From Oenococcus oeni DSM 20252 = AWRIB129 (lineage in GTDB: Bacteria; Bacillota; Bacilli; Lactobacillales; Lactobacillaceae): a stretch of DNA of 64,000 nt. The stretch lies in the NCBI RefSeq assembly GCF_000372485.1, contig NZ_AQVA01000008.1, positions 1-64,000 on the forward strand. Reading direction: 5' to 3'. Of the stretch, positions 34,377-42,873 are shown in pieces; position 1 is the stretch's first letter, and the number at the start of each line of letters is the position of its first letter. The position numbers and the translations under genes are program-made. A model generated the notes under the pieces. The model was not told the origin of the DNA, did no database searches, and saw only the letters and a list, made by a program, of their open reading frames with translations.

Positions 34377-35069
34377 ATGAAAATTACGTATTTTGGCCAA
34401 AGTGCTTTTCAAATCAAAACCGGTAAAACAACAATTTTAATTGATCCGTTTTTAACCGGTAATAAGCATACAAAAGTCGACCCCTTCGATTTAAATCCTG
34501 AATACATCTTATTAACGCATGCTCATCAGGATCATACCGGCGATAGTTTCGATATAGCCAGGAGAACAGGAGCGACGATCATTACCCAAACGGATTATGC
34601 CCAGTATATTAATGATATTTTGCCTGAAGCCAAGGGTTGCCATGCTGAAGGAATTAATTTCGGTGGAACTTTTAGTGCTGATGATTTTTCTGTAAAACTT
34701 TATCCAGCCTGGCACACGGATGCAAGAATGGTTGGAAATGCTCTGGTGCCGGTTGGAGTCGCTGCTGGGATGGCTTTAACAATTGAAGATAAATTGATTT
34801 ACGATACCGGTGATACCGCTTTGTTTTCCGACCTAAAATTAGTTGCGAGAAAACATCCGGTCGATTTGGCTTTAATTTGTATTGGTGGCCACTTCACGAT
34901 GGATGCTGACGATGCACTTGTTGCTGCAGATTTTCTTCAGGCTAAACATGTCATCCCGACTCATTACAATACTTTTCCGTCTATTCAGGCCGACCCGCAA
35001 AAATTCGTTGAACAATTACCAACAGGCGTAGGAATAATCCCTGATTTTGATAAGGAATTTGATTTTTAA
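34377..35069 (+). CDS. UPF0173-family metal-dependent hydrolase
   Basis: A 230-residue metallo-beta-lactamase-fold hydrolase of the UPF0173 group. The metal motif THAHQDHTGD (about residues 46-55) is complete; further ligands are in AWHTDARMVG, YDTGDTAL and PTHYNTF. Role unknown. Ribosome site AGGAG precedes ATG 34377. It overlaps the NrnA frame only through upstream start choices. Confidence 0.9.
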   Translation: MKITYFGQSAFQIKTGKTTILIDPFLTGNKHTKVDPFDLNPEYILLTHAHQDHTGDSFDIARRTGATIITQTDYAQYINDILPEAKGCHAEGINFGGTFSADDFSVKLYPAWHTDARMVGNALVPVGVAAGMALTIEDKLIYDTGDTALFSDLKLVARKHPVDLALICIGGHFTMDADDALVAADFLQAKHVIPTHYNTFPSIQADPQKFVEQLPTGVGIIPDFDKEFDF

Positions 35070-35088
35070 TTCAGCTAGACTTAAAGAC

Positions 35089-36051
35089 ATGGACATTCAA
35101 TATCAGATTTTAAGACAAATTGAAAAATATCAGACGATTATTATTCACCGGCATCAGCGCCCGGATCCGGATGCCGTTGGTTCGCAATTGGGTTTAAAAA
35201 ACGGACTTCAAGCGGCTTTTCCGGAGAAAAATATTTATGCAGTTGGAAAAGAAATTACCGGTTTGGCATGGGTTGGATCGATGGATATTATTCCTGATTC
35301 TACTTACGAAAACGCGCTCGTTATTGTCATTGACACGGCTAATGTTGCTCGAATCGACGACGACAGGTTTAAAAATGGCGATAAATTAATTAAAATCGAT
35401 CATCACCCAAATGATGAGCCTTACGGCGATTTGATGTGGGTCGAACCTGGCCGTTCTTCCTGTTCTGAAATGGTTACTTTCTTTTTGGACGATAACATCC
35501 CTCTTTTACTGACCGACGAAGCGGCTCGCAATCTCTATATTGGAATTGTTGGCGATACTGGACGTTTTATGTATGCTTCTACGCCGGAAACCTTTATTGC
35601 GGTCAGCAAACTGTATCATTTTTCGATTGACTATGAAAGGGTAAATCGGGAAATGTCCTCGATCAGTCTTGTTCAGGCACGTTTTTCCGGTAAAGTTTAT
35701 GATGAAATGAAAGTTGAAGATCATGTTGGTTGGATCACGCTTACAAAAGCCGAGATTGAAGCCGGTCATTTGGGAAATGAAGGTACTAATTTCGTTGTTG
35801 GGATGTTTGGTTCGATTAAAGAGGTCCTTGTTTGGGCAAACTTTATTGAAAACGATGATGGCAGTTATAGAGTTCGCTTACGCTCTAAAGGGCCGAATGT
35901 TAATGAAATTGCCAAGCTGCATAATGGCGGTGGACATGATATGGCCAGTGGTGCAAAGGCCAAAGACCAGACTGAAATCGATCAAATTATTAAAGAACTA
36001 AAGGAATCTGCAAACATTTTTTCAACCAGCTTGGAAAAAACAGCAAAGTAA
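35089..36051 (+). CDS. nrnA: NrnA-type DHH phosphoesterase
   Basis: A 320-residue DHH/DHHA1 phosphoesterase that degrades nanoRNA and pAp, and in some relatives pApA from c-di-AMP. Metal-binding motifs are RPDPDAVGSQ, IDTANVARID and IDHHPND, with GIVGDTGRFMY further on; the C-terminal DHHA1 region ends with NGGGHDMASG. I take ATG 35089 (MDIQYQILRQIEK); an upstream frame to 35047 overlaps the previous gene. The ribosome site is weak. Confidence 0.88.
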   Translation: MDIQYQILRQIEKYQTIIIHRHQRPDPDAVGSQLGLKNGLQAAFPEKNIYAVGKEITGLAWVGSMDIIPDSTYENALVIVIDTANVARIDDDRFKNGDKLIKIDHHPNDEPYGDLMWVEPGRSSCSEMVTFFLDDNIPLLLTDEAARNLYIGIVGDTGRFMYASTPETFIAVSKLYHFSIDYERVNREMSSISLVQARFSGKVYDEMKVEDHVGWITLTKAEIEAGHLGNEGTNFVVGMFGSIKEVLVWANFIENDDGSYRVRLRSKGPNVNEIAKLHNGGGHDMASGAKAKDQTEIDQIIKELKESANIFSTSLEKTAK

Positions 36052-36199
36052 ATTCTGATTTTAAGAGTTGATATTTTCTAAAAAATGTTTTTTTCTTTAA
36101 ACTGTTAGACTGATTAAAGAGTATTGCGAACTTTTTACGAAGTATCTTATTAAAATGATCTTGAGTTAATTTTGTGGTTCGCTGGGTATATATAGATAA

Positions 36200-37564
36200 A
36201 TGACTAATCAATTCGGACAATTTAATTTAAAAACGGAGATTGTTAAAGCAATCGATGGAATTTCGTTTAACAAACCGACGAAAGTTCAAAAACGTATAAT
36301 CCCACCAATTATCGCTGGTCGTGACGTTGTTGGGCAATCACAAACCGGATCCGGCAAGACTCACGCTTTTTTGCTGCCGATATTTAACGGTCTGGATCCT
36401 TCTCTTGAAGAAACACAGGCGGTGATTACTTCTCCATCTCGTGAATTGGCTGAACAACTTTATCAGGCTTTTCGTGATTTTCAAAAATCATTAGCAGCAA
36501 TTGATGAAAATTTTGCAGATTTGAGAATCGCTGATTATATTGGCGGAACTGATCGAAATAAACAAATTCGGCAATTGGAGAGGAAACAACCTCAGATTGC
36601 GATTGGAACTCCTGGACGTTTAAAAGATTTTCTTAGTAAAAATTTTCTATTGGTTAACCAAAATAGATTTTTTGTTGTTGATGAGGCCGATATGGCTTTG
36701 GATATGGGCTTTTTGGAAGATGTTGATACGATTGCCAGCGCAATGCCGGATAATTTGCAAATGCTGGTTTTCTCGGCAACGATTCCTGATAAATTGACAC
36801 CTTTTTTGAAAAGATACATGAAAAACCCGTTAATTGAAGAGATTCCTGTTTCAACGGTCGTTGCTGATACAATTGATAATTATTTACTGGCAACTAAATC
36901 CAAAGACAAAAACGAAGTTATTTTTGACTTATTGACCAGAAAAGAAAGTTATTTAACGCTTGTTTTTGCCAACACGAAAGAACGTGTTCATGAATTAGCT
37001 CATTTTCTTGACTCCCAAGGTTTGAAAGCCGCTGAAGTTCACGGTGGAATCGAACCAAGAGAACGACGACGCACGATGAAAAGAATTAAAAAACAAGAAT
37101 TTCAATATGTTGTTGCAACTGATCTAGCGGCTCGCGGTCTTGACATTCAAGGGGTTTCGGAAGTTATCAATGATGATATTCCAACGGATCTAGAATTTTT
37201 CATTCATCGAGTCGGTCGAACAGGCAGAAATGGATTGCCAGGTACGGCAATTACGCTTTATGGCCCGGATGAAGAAGATAAAGTTGAAGAACTAGAAAAG
37301 TTGGGAATCAATTTTCAGGCAAAGCAACTAAAAGATCATCAATTGATAGATGTTAAAGATCGTAATCGTCGGGCACGGCGTCGACCTTCACAGAAACAGT
37401 TGGATCCAGAATTAGTCGGTTTGGTGAAGAAGAAAAAAGCACACGTTAAGCCTGGTTACCGTCGGCAAATTAAGGGTGCGATTAGATTTAAGCAAATGAA
37501 AGAAAATAAAGTTAGTCAAAGAACCGCTTCAAGGTCGGCAAGAAAAGCAAAAAAAAATAGATAA
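36200..37564 (+). CDS. DEAD-box RNA helicase
   Basis: A 454-residue RNA helicase close to CshB-type cold-shock helicases. Q-motif region SFNKPTKVQKR, Walker A QTGSGKTHAF, motif Ib TPGR, DEAD as VVDEADM, SAT, and the C-terminal motifs ATDLAARGLDIQGV and HRVGRTGR are in order; the tail after about residue 385 is basic (NRRARRRPSQKQLDP) and probably binds RNA. No ribosome site is seen: TATATA-like -10 sequence ends seven bases before ATG 36200, which hints at a leaderless start. The 147 bases upstream hold no other feature. Confidence 0.93.
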   Translation: MTNQFGQFNLKTEIVKAIDGISFNKPTKVQKRIIPPIIAGRDVVGQSQTGSGKTHAFLLPIFNGLDPSLEETQAVITSPSRELAEQLYQAFRDFQKSLAAIDENFADLRIADYIGGTDRNKQIRQLERKQPQIAIGTPGRLKDFLSKNFLLVNQNRFFVVDEADMALDMGFLEDVDTIASAMPDNLQMLVFSATIPDKLTPFLKRYMKNPLIEEIPVSTVVADTIDNYLLATKSKDKNEVIFDLLTRKESYLTLVFANTKERVHELAHFLDSQGLKAAEVHGGIEPRERRRTMKRIKKQEFQYVVATDLAARGLDIQGVSEVINDDIPTDLEFFIHRVGRTGRNGLPGTAITLYGPDEEDKVEELEKLGINFQAKQLKDHQLIDVKDRNRRARRRPSQKQLDPELVGLVKKKKAHVKPGYRRQIKGAIRFKQMKENKVSQRTASRSARKAKKNR

Positions 37565-37599
37565 AAGAAAAACCCGGTCATTGAACCGGGTTTTTCTTA
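37565..37599. terminator. bidirectional terminator between the helicase and rpsT
   Basis: AAGAAAAACCCGGT pairs with ACCGGGTTTTTCTT around a short loop. The perfect symmetry provides a T run on both strands for the two convergent genes. Confidence 0.85.
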
Positions 37600-37616
37600 A
37601 TTTATAACATTCAAAT

Positions 37617-37883
37617 TCATTTACTAGTTGCTGCCTTGAGCAATTTATAAAGACGGGCTTTATCGCGCGCAGCTTTATTCTTTTTGATCAAGTTTTTCGT
37701 TTCAGCTTTATCGATCGCTGCACTGGTTTTACTGAACAATTCTTGCAAATTGTCAGCTCCAGCAGCAGCAGCTTTTTCAAAGTTTTTAACAGCAGTACGA
37801 TATGCACTGATTTGTGGAGCGCGCACGGCACGCTCAGCTTTGTTTAAGCGTTCACGTTGAATTGAAGATTCAATAATTGGCAT
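37617..37883 (-). CDS. rpsT: 30S ribosomal protein S20
   Basis: An 88-residue basic protein with the three-helix S20 pattern: MPIIESSIQRERLNKAERA at the N-terminus and the conserved AAIDKAETKNLIKKNKAARDK block. The N-terminal K-rich leader of most S20 proteins is altered (PIIESSIQRER). Ribosome site AGGAGG lies before ATG 37883. It follows rpsO on the same strand with a 21-base gap. Confidence 0.93.
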   Translation of the reverse strand: MPIIESSIQRERLNKAERAVRAPQISAYRTAVKNFEKAAAAGADNLQELFSKTSAAIDKAETKNLIKKNKAARDKARLYKLLKAATSK

Positions 37884-37904
37884 TTTTTCCTCCTAAATAA
37901 AATA

Positions 37905-38174
37905 TTAACGACGAAGTCCGAGCTTCGAAATAAGTGTCCGATAACGAGCAACATCAATGTCACGCAAATAACGTAATAAATTACGGCGGTGACCGATTTT
38001 CTTCATCAATCCACGCTGTGAAGAAAAGTCGTGTTTGTTTTCGCTCATATGGTTATTCAATTCGTTAATATCAGCGGTTAAAACAGCCACCTGAACCTCT
38101 ACAGAACCGGTATCGCCATTATGGCGAGCATATTCTTTAATAATCTGGTTCTTTGCTTCTTGAGTTAAAGCCAT
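37905..38174 (-). CDS. rpsO: 30S ribosomal protein S15
   Basis: S15 is a primary binder of 16S rRNA central domain. The 89-residue sequence has the standard form ([58 protein letters not shown]). Ribosome site GAGGAGG precedes ATG 38174. Promoter TACAAT (plus 38274-38279) and a short GAGCTG/CAGCT hairpin lie upstream on the minus strand. Confidence 0.97.
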   Translation of the reverse strand: MALTQEAKNQIIKEYARHNGDTGSVEVQVAVLTADINELNNHMSENKHDFSSQRGLMKKIGHRRNLLRYLRDIDVARYRTLISKLGLRR

Positions 38175-38294
38175 GATTTTACCTCCTCAAAATTTCCAAT
38201 TACCGAGCGATTCGTAAAAGGTAGGTTCGCGAAAAGCTAAGCAAAGGGATAGCTGCAAAATACAGCTCTTATATTGTACCAAACAAGTAGACGT

Positions 38295-38323
38295 TTTACA
38301 TAATCAAGAAACTCTTGTAGAAT
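38295..38323 (+). promoter_or_regulatory. promoter of rnjB
   Basis: -35 TTTACA (38295-38300), 17-base spacer, -10 TAGAAT (38318-38323). A leader hairpin TGGAC/GTCCA (38344-38364) follows. It is divergent from the rpsO promoter. Confidence 0.6.
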
Positions 38324-38396
38324 AATAGACAACGAAACTCTCTTGGACTAACGTTCGCGCGTCCAGAAAACAGATTCGCAATTAAATATTGAGGTT

Positions 38397-40307
38397 ATGA
38401 ATAATATGGTAAAAACTGCTTTATCGATCATTCCTTTCGGCGGTGTTCGTGAAAACGGAAAAAACATGTATGCCGTTACTGTGAATGACGAAATTTATAT
38501 ATTGGATGCTGGATTAAAATATCCAGAAACAGATCTTTTGGGAGTCGACGTTGTCGTTCCTGATTTTAATTATTTGGTTGATCACGCTGATCAGGTTGTT
38601 GGAGTTTTCTTGACTCATGGACATGCTGATGCAATCGGCGCGCTTCCGTATTTGCTAGAAGTACTTCGTGTACCGGTTTTTGGAACTGAATTTACACTCG
38701 CGTTGGCGAAACAACAGGTTTCTCGTCGGCCTTCTTTGAGCGATTTTGACGATTATAATGTCATCACGCCTGATTCAATTGTTGAATTTGGCAAAACGAA
38801 AGTATCGTTTTTTAGCACCACACACTCGATTCCTGAATCGGTTGGAATTGTTTTGGAAACTGAATATGGTCAGATTGTTTACACGGGCGACTTTAAGTTT
38901 GACAATACGGCCAAGGGACCTTATAAAACCGACTATTCTCGTTTGACTCGGATTGGTCAGCGAGGCGTTTTGGCTTTGTTGGCTGATGTCAATGGGGTTG
39001 AAACGCCAGGCGAATCAGTCAGCGAGTCAGCGATTGATGAATTCGTTTTCCAAACATTTCGAGAAAATGCTGATCGCAGAATTATTGTTGCGACCGTTGC
39101 TTCCAATGTACAAAGAATTCAGGAAGTTATTAATTCGGCATATCAGACTGGTCGTAAAATTGCTATTTCTGGTAATGATTTAGAGCAGGTTGTTAAAACT
39201 GCTTTGGATTCAAAACGCTTGAATCTGCCAACCAGTTACAACAAATTGTTTACAAATATTAAAAACTTGAAGTCGGTTGAACCCAACAAGCTGGTTATTC
39301 TTGAAACCGGTAAAATGGGCGAACCGATTCGTGATTTACAGAGAATGGCTAAAGGGGACGATCGTTACGTAAGTTTTAATGAAAATGATTTAATTTTTGT
39401 CGCTACTACGCCTTCGATTTCCAGTGAATCGATTATGGCTAAAACCCGTGATCTGATTTTCCGCCGTGGTGCAAATGTTGTTTCAATTAAAGATAATTTG
39501 CGTTCTTCGGGACATGCAAGCCAAAATGATTTACAGTTTATGCTGAATTTCATTAAGCCTGACTACTTTTTCCCAGTTTCCGGAGAATATCGGGTTTTTT
39601 CTGTCGCTGATTTTCTTGCTCAAGAAGTTGGAATTAAAAAGAACCATATTTTCTTGTCTATGAAAGGTGACCAATACAAGTTCGATCCTGAAAATAAAAA
39701 GTTCACCCTTGAGGATTCCTTTGAAGTTGACGATACAATGATTGACGGTTCAGGCAATACCGATGTTGGAAATATTGTTCTTCGCGACCGTAAGATGCTT
39801 TCCGAAGATGGAGTTGTGATTGCTGCCGCAACAATAGATCGTAAAAAGAAAAAAGTTGTTGCCGCTCCGAGAATCACAACTCGTGGTTTTATTTTCGTAA
39901 AGACCAACCGAGAATTAATTCATGAATCAGCCAAGGTGATGGTTGATCAGATTGAACTTTATTTGGATAATACCGATGATTTTGATTGGAATGATCTAAA
40001 ATCGGGCGTTAAGGATGCAATGTCCAAGTTCTTTTATGAACAGACCAAACGTCGCCCGGTTGTTATGCCGGTTGTTATGGAAGCCAATCAAAATCGTCGT
40101 CCGAACAGCAAAAAAAAGACTGAAAATAATCAGAATCAGAAAAAACAAGTCGCCGAAGAGCAAAGCAAGACTCGCAATAATCAAAATCGTCGCCCAAGGC
40201 AACGTGTTAAATCAACACCGCGTTCGATTCGGCCAAAAAAAGAAACAATTGAGAAGATTAATGCTAAACTAGCTGAAAAGCAACAAAATATCGAGGAGCA
40301 TGTCTGA
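38397..40307 (+). CDS. rnjB: RNase J2-type ribonuclease with altered active site
   Basis: A 636-residue metallo-beta-lactamase/beta-CASP ribonuclease. The first motif reads HGHADA (residues 74-79) where active RNase J1 has HGHEDH, and PVSGEYR where J1 has PVHGEYR, so two metal ligands are missing. These changes are typical of RNase J2, the weakly active partner in the J1/J2 complex. NLRSSGHASQND is kept. A basic, Gln/Asn/Arg-rich tail of about 75 residues extends past the usual end and may bind RNA. The start is ATG 38397 or 38406; GAGG at 38391 lies two or 11 bases before them. Its position beside rpsO matches other lactic acid bacteria. Confidence 0.9.
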   Translation: MNNMVKTALSIIPFGGVRENGKNMYAVTVNDEIYILDAGLKYPETDLLGVDVVVPDFNYLVDHADQVVGVFLTHGHADAIGALPYLLEVLRVPVFGTEFTLALAKQQVSRRPSLSDFDDYNVITPDSIVEFGKTKVSFFSTTHSIPESVGIVLETEYGQIVYTGDFKFDNTAKGPYKTDYSRLTRIGQRGVLALLADVNGVETPGESVSESAIDEFVFQTFRENADRRIIVATVASNVQRIQEVINSAYQTGRKIAISGNDLEQVVKTALDSKRLNLPTSYNKLFTNIKNLKSVEPNKLVILETGKMGEPIRDLQRMAKGDDRYVSFNENDLIFVATTPSISSESIMAKTRDLIFRRGANVVSIKDNLRSSGHASQNDLQFMLNFIKPDYFFPVSGEYRVFSVADFLAQEVGIKKNHIFLSMKGDQYKFDPENKKFTLEDSFEVDDTMIDGSGNTDVGNIVLRDRKMLSEDGVVIAAATIDRKKKKVVAAPRITTRGFIFVKTNRELIHESAKVMVDQIELYLDNTDDFDWNDLKSGVKDAMSKFFYEQTKRRPVVMPVVMEANQNRRPNSKKKTENNQNQKKQVAEEQSKTRNNQNRRPRQRVKSTPRSIRPKKETIEKINAKLAEKQQNIEEHV

Positions 40308-41259
40308 AAATTCGCAACAATTGACTTTTGATGAATTAGTAAAGCAGGGGCACTTGGAATTTGACCATAATAATTTTCATCAAGCTGCTTCTTATTTTGA
40401 GATGGCCTACGATAAAAAGCAAGAATTGGATTTAAATCGCATTCTTGTTGGTACTTTATATGAAGATCAACAATTCAGTTTGGCGAATGTCTATCTTGAA
40501 GATTTTCTTGATGATTATCTGAATACTGAAGAACTTTTTAAATTGGCAATCAACGTTTTGCTTAAGAACCAGAATTTCATTTATGCTCGGGAAATGACTA
40601 ACTTTTCTGATCCTCGCTGGCAGAATTGGGCAATTGATGAGATTTCTAATCAAGAGTTAAGTACTCGTTCTCAAATGTCAGCGACTCAAAAGACTTTGAT
40701 GCAGTCTTTTTATCACTTATCTGATGGTAATTTTGCCAAACAGCGCAGCCGCTTTGAAAGTTCGTTTAAATTACCTTTGCATGAGTGGTGGAGCGGTGTG
40801 AAGTTTTTGCTCTTGGATCCTTATATCAATCCGTTGATTCGTTCCAGTTTGATTGAAACGGCTCAAAAATTAGAGATTGATGAAAAAGTTGATTTTTACT
40901 GGATTGACAAGAAAATTTATCAGGTTAACCCTTCCAAACTAAAACCTCTTTTGCAGGTTGATGAATACATTAAATTAAAAAAAATGTTGGATGATGAACT
41001 TGGACCCGATGATCCATTGGCTGGCGAGATGCTGACGGCTAATTTGAGAATGCAAACCAGCATATTATATCCGAAGATTTCCGCAGGAATTTTTGAATTG
41101 AGAAATTGGATCGATGAAATGATTAATCAATATCAAGGGGCTGATAAAATTTCAAGGATGTCTGATAAGCAAAGGAAGATTTTCGAACAAATCGAAAAGT
41201 TGATTGATGAAATTGTAAAAAGTGAGCACGAACAGGAAAAACGTGCTTCTAATAACTAA
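40300..41259 (+). CDS. TPR-like repeat protein
   Basis: A 319-residue soluble, mostly helical protein. The first 100 residues look like two to three TPR units (LVKQGHLEFDHNNFHQAASYF-type helix pairs, the first with tyrosine-rich turn), and the C-terminal part is charged helices. Function unknown; related frames follow rnjB in other Lactobacillales. It overlaps rnjB by eight bases, so coupling is likely. Confidence 0.75.
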   Translation: MSENSQQLTFDELVKQGHLEFDHNNFHQAASYFEMAYDKKQELDLNRILVGTLYEDQQFSLANVYLEDFLDDYLNTEELFKLAINVLLKNQNFIYAREMTNFSDPRWQNWAIDEISNQELSTRSQMSATQKTLMQSFYHLSDGNFAKQRSRFESSFKLPLHEWWSGVKFLLLDPYINPLIRSSLIETAQKLEIDEKVDFYWIDKKIYQVNPSKLKPLLQVDEYIKLKKMLDDELGPDDPLAGEMLTANLRMQTSILYPKISAGIFELRNWIDEMINQYQGADKISRMSDKQRKIFEQIEKLIDEIVKSEHEQEKRASNN

Positions 41260-41265
41260 TTATGG

Positions 41266-41271
41266 TATAAT
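41266..41271 (+). promoter_or_regulatory. -10 element of the infC operon
   Basis: A perfect TATAAT follows the TPR gene. The -35 is not clear. The leader transcript would begin near 41278. Confidence 0.55.
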
Positions 41272-41277
41272 ATCTGA

Positions 41278-41400
41278 GTTGAATTAAGTAGAGGTTCCCG
41301 CCTCTCGCCGCATGTGCAAGACCATGTTGGCTTATCATTCTTTTTGAGGCGGGTTTTGCATGTTTGCATGACTCGCTTTTTCCAACCAAAAAATGGAGGA
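41278..41400 (+). promoter_or_regulatory. L20 leader (autoregulatory attenuator) of infC-rpmI-rplT
   Basis: CCCGCCTC (41297-41304) pairs with GAGGCGGG (41346-41353), followed by TTTT, as an intrinsic terminator. It encloses GCCGCATG/CATGTTGGC, which gives the long L20-binding shape. The position directly before infC, its sequence GGTTCCCGCCTCTCGCC-like start and its terminator match the Firmicute L20 leader, in which excess L20 binds the RNA and ends transcription. The fold was done by eye. Confidence 0.75.
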
Positions 41401-41408
41401 TTTTTCTT

Positions 41409-42008
41409 ATAGCAAGACCACAGCAAAGGCCCAAGCGCCAAATTGATTTAGTCAATGAAAATATTCACTTTCGTGAAGTGATGTTAATTGACAATGGATC
41501 AAAAAAGGTTATGAGCACACGCGATGCTCAAAGAATCGCTGATCAAAGAAATCTAGACCTGGTTATTGTTCAGGCGAAGGCTCAACCACCGGTTGCTAGA
41601 ATTATGGATTGGGGTAAGGTTAGGTTTGAGCAGCAGAAGAAAATTCGCGAAAATAAAAAGAAACAAGTTATTGTTCAAACTAAAGAAGTTCGTCTAAGTC
41701 CTGTTATTGGCGAAGGGGATTTTGAGACACGAAAAAAGGCAGCTACCAAGTTTTTGGTTGCCGGTAATAAGGTTAAATTAAATTTACGTTTTCGCGGTCG
41801 AATGATGACCCACCAAGATGTTGGTCGCCAGGTATTGATGAATATGGCAAAACAGCTTGCTGATTTGGCAAATATTGATCAGATGCCGCAACTTTTGGGT
41901 CGTCAAATGTCCTTATTGCTTTCGCCTAAGCCGGAAGTCATTAAGAAAGCTCAATCCGAAAAGAAGAACAAATTAAAGGAGAATACAAATGCCAAAGATG
42001 AAGACTAA
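41409..42008 (+). CDS. infC: translation initiation factor IF-3, apparent AUA start
   Basis: IF-3 checks start codons and keeps ribosomal subunits apart. The mature sequence begins after the ribosome site TGGAGG (41395-41400), and the codon at the right distance is ATA 41409, giving [20 protein letters not shown]. No ATG, GTG or TTG fits; an upstream ATG at 41364 lies before the ribosome site. infC genes use rare starts (AUU in E. coli and others) as a self-control device, so AUA fits the logic. The 199-residue protein has the usual two domains (linker [21 protein letters not shown]-domain end QMSLLLSPK). It overlaps rpmI by 20 bases. Confidence 0.92.
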   Translation: MARPQQRPKRQIDLVNENIHFREVMLIDNGSKKVMSTRDAQRIADQRNLDLVIVQAKAQPPVARIMDWGKVRFEQQKKIRENKKKQVIVQTKEVRLSPVIGEGDFETRKKAATKFLVAGNKVKLNLRFRGRMMTHQDVGRQVLMNMAKQLADLANIDQMPQLLGRQMSLLLSPKPEVIKKAQSEKKNKLKENTNAKDED

Positions 42009-42186
42009 TCGCGCTTCAGCAAAGCGTTTTAAAAAAACTGCTTCAGGCGGGTTTAAGGCTGGACAAGCATTTACTTCACACCGTTTTCATGGAAAAACTA
42101 AGAAACAGCGTCGCCAATTGCGTGGCACTGCTATGATGAATAAAGTCAATGTTAAGCGTTATGCAAAGATATTGAGTAATCTATAA
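41989..42186 (+). CDS. rpmI: 50S ribosomal protein L35
   Basis: A 65-residue basic protein with the L35 signature ([20 protein letters not shown] and [20 protein letters not shown]). The start lies inside infC, 20 bases before its stop, with the ribosome site AAAGGAG in the infC end. Normal length. Confidence 0.96.
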   Translation: MPKMKTNRASAKRFKKTASGGFKAGQAFTSHRFHGKTKKQRRQLRGTAMMNKVNVKRYAKILSNL

Positions 42187-42208
42187 TTTTTGGTCAAGGA
42201 GATAAATT

Positions 42209-42799
42209 ATGCGAGTTAAAGGAACTAACGTTACACGTATTCGTCGTAAGAAAATGATCAAGTTGGCCAAAGGCTATCGTGGTCAGCGACACATTAATTT
42301 TAAAGTTGCCAAGCAACAAGTTTGGAAGTCGTATCTTTATGCTTATCGGGATCGTAAGAATGTCAAACGAGACTATCGTAAGCTATGGATTGCTCGTATA
42401 AACGCTGCGAGTCGGATGAATGGTATTTCATATTCTCAGTTAATGCATGGGTTTAAAGTCGCCGGCATAGATTTGAATCGGAAGATGTTGGCCGAATTGG
42501 CTGTATCAGATTTTGCAACTTTCTCAAAACTTGCTGAAACTGCAAAGAAGCAGGTTTCTGCTCCAACACGCAAAGCCGCAACTTTGGATACCGATATTAA
42601 AATTGAGCGAATTGAAAAAGGTGCTGCTAAACCGGTTGTTTTGGAGCCTGGAAAGAGTACCAAGACTCAAGAAGTTGCTGTGGCCGAAAAACCAACAACA
42701 GCTTCAACGGTTGCTGAAATTAAAGCTTATCTTGATTCTGAAAGTATTAAATATCCTTCCAGTGCCAAGAAAGCAGATCTTTTGGCATTAGTTAAATAA
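42209..42799 (+). CDS. rplT: 50S ribosomal protein L20 with C-terminal HeH/LEM-like extension
   Basis: L20 is needed for early 50S assembly and represses its own operon. The first 116 or so residues are normal ([52 protein letters not shown]). An extension of about 80 residues follows where the family normally ends at about 118: a Lys/Thr/Val-rich linker (120-165), then residues 166-196 ([20 protein letters not shown], then [10 protein letters not shown]), which match the HeH/LEM-like helix-extension-helix fold known from phage proteins and SAP-like nucleic-acid binders. The frame is clean, and a terminator follows the stop. Confidence 0.93.
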   Translation: MRVKGTNVTRIRRKKMIKLAKGYRGQRHINFKVAKQQVWKSYLYAYRDRKNVKRDYRKLWIARINAASRMNGISYSQLMHGFKVAGIDLNRKMLAELAVSDFATFSKLAETAKKQVSAPTRKAATLDTDIKIERIEKGAAKPVVLEPGKSTKTQEVAVAEKPTTASTVAEIKAYLDSESIKYPSSAKKADLLALVK

Positions 42800-42824
42800 A
42801 AAAGTGCTTTACATAAGCAAATTA

Positions 42825-42856
42825 AAACTCCAGTTCATTGAACTGGAGTTTTTTAT
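42825..42856 (+). terminator. terminator after rplT
   Basis: AAAACTCCAGTTC (42825-42837) and GAACTGGAGTTTT (42841-42853) form a perfect stem followed by T's, serving the infC operon and, on the other strand, the convergent prsA. Confidence 0.85.
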
Positions 42857-42873
42857 CAGCAATTAATTATCTT

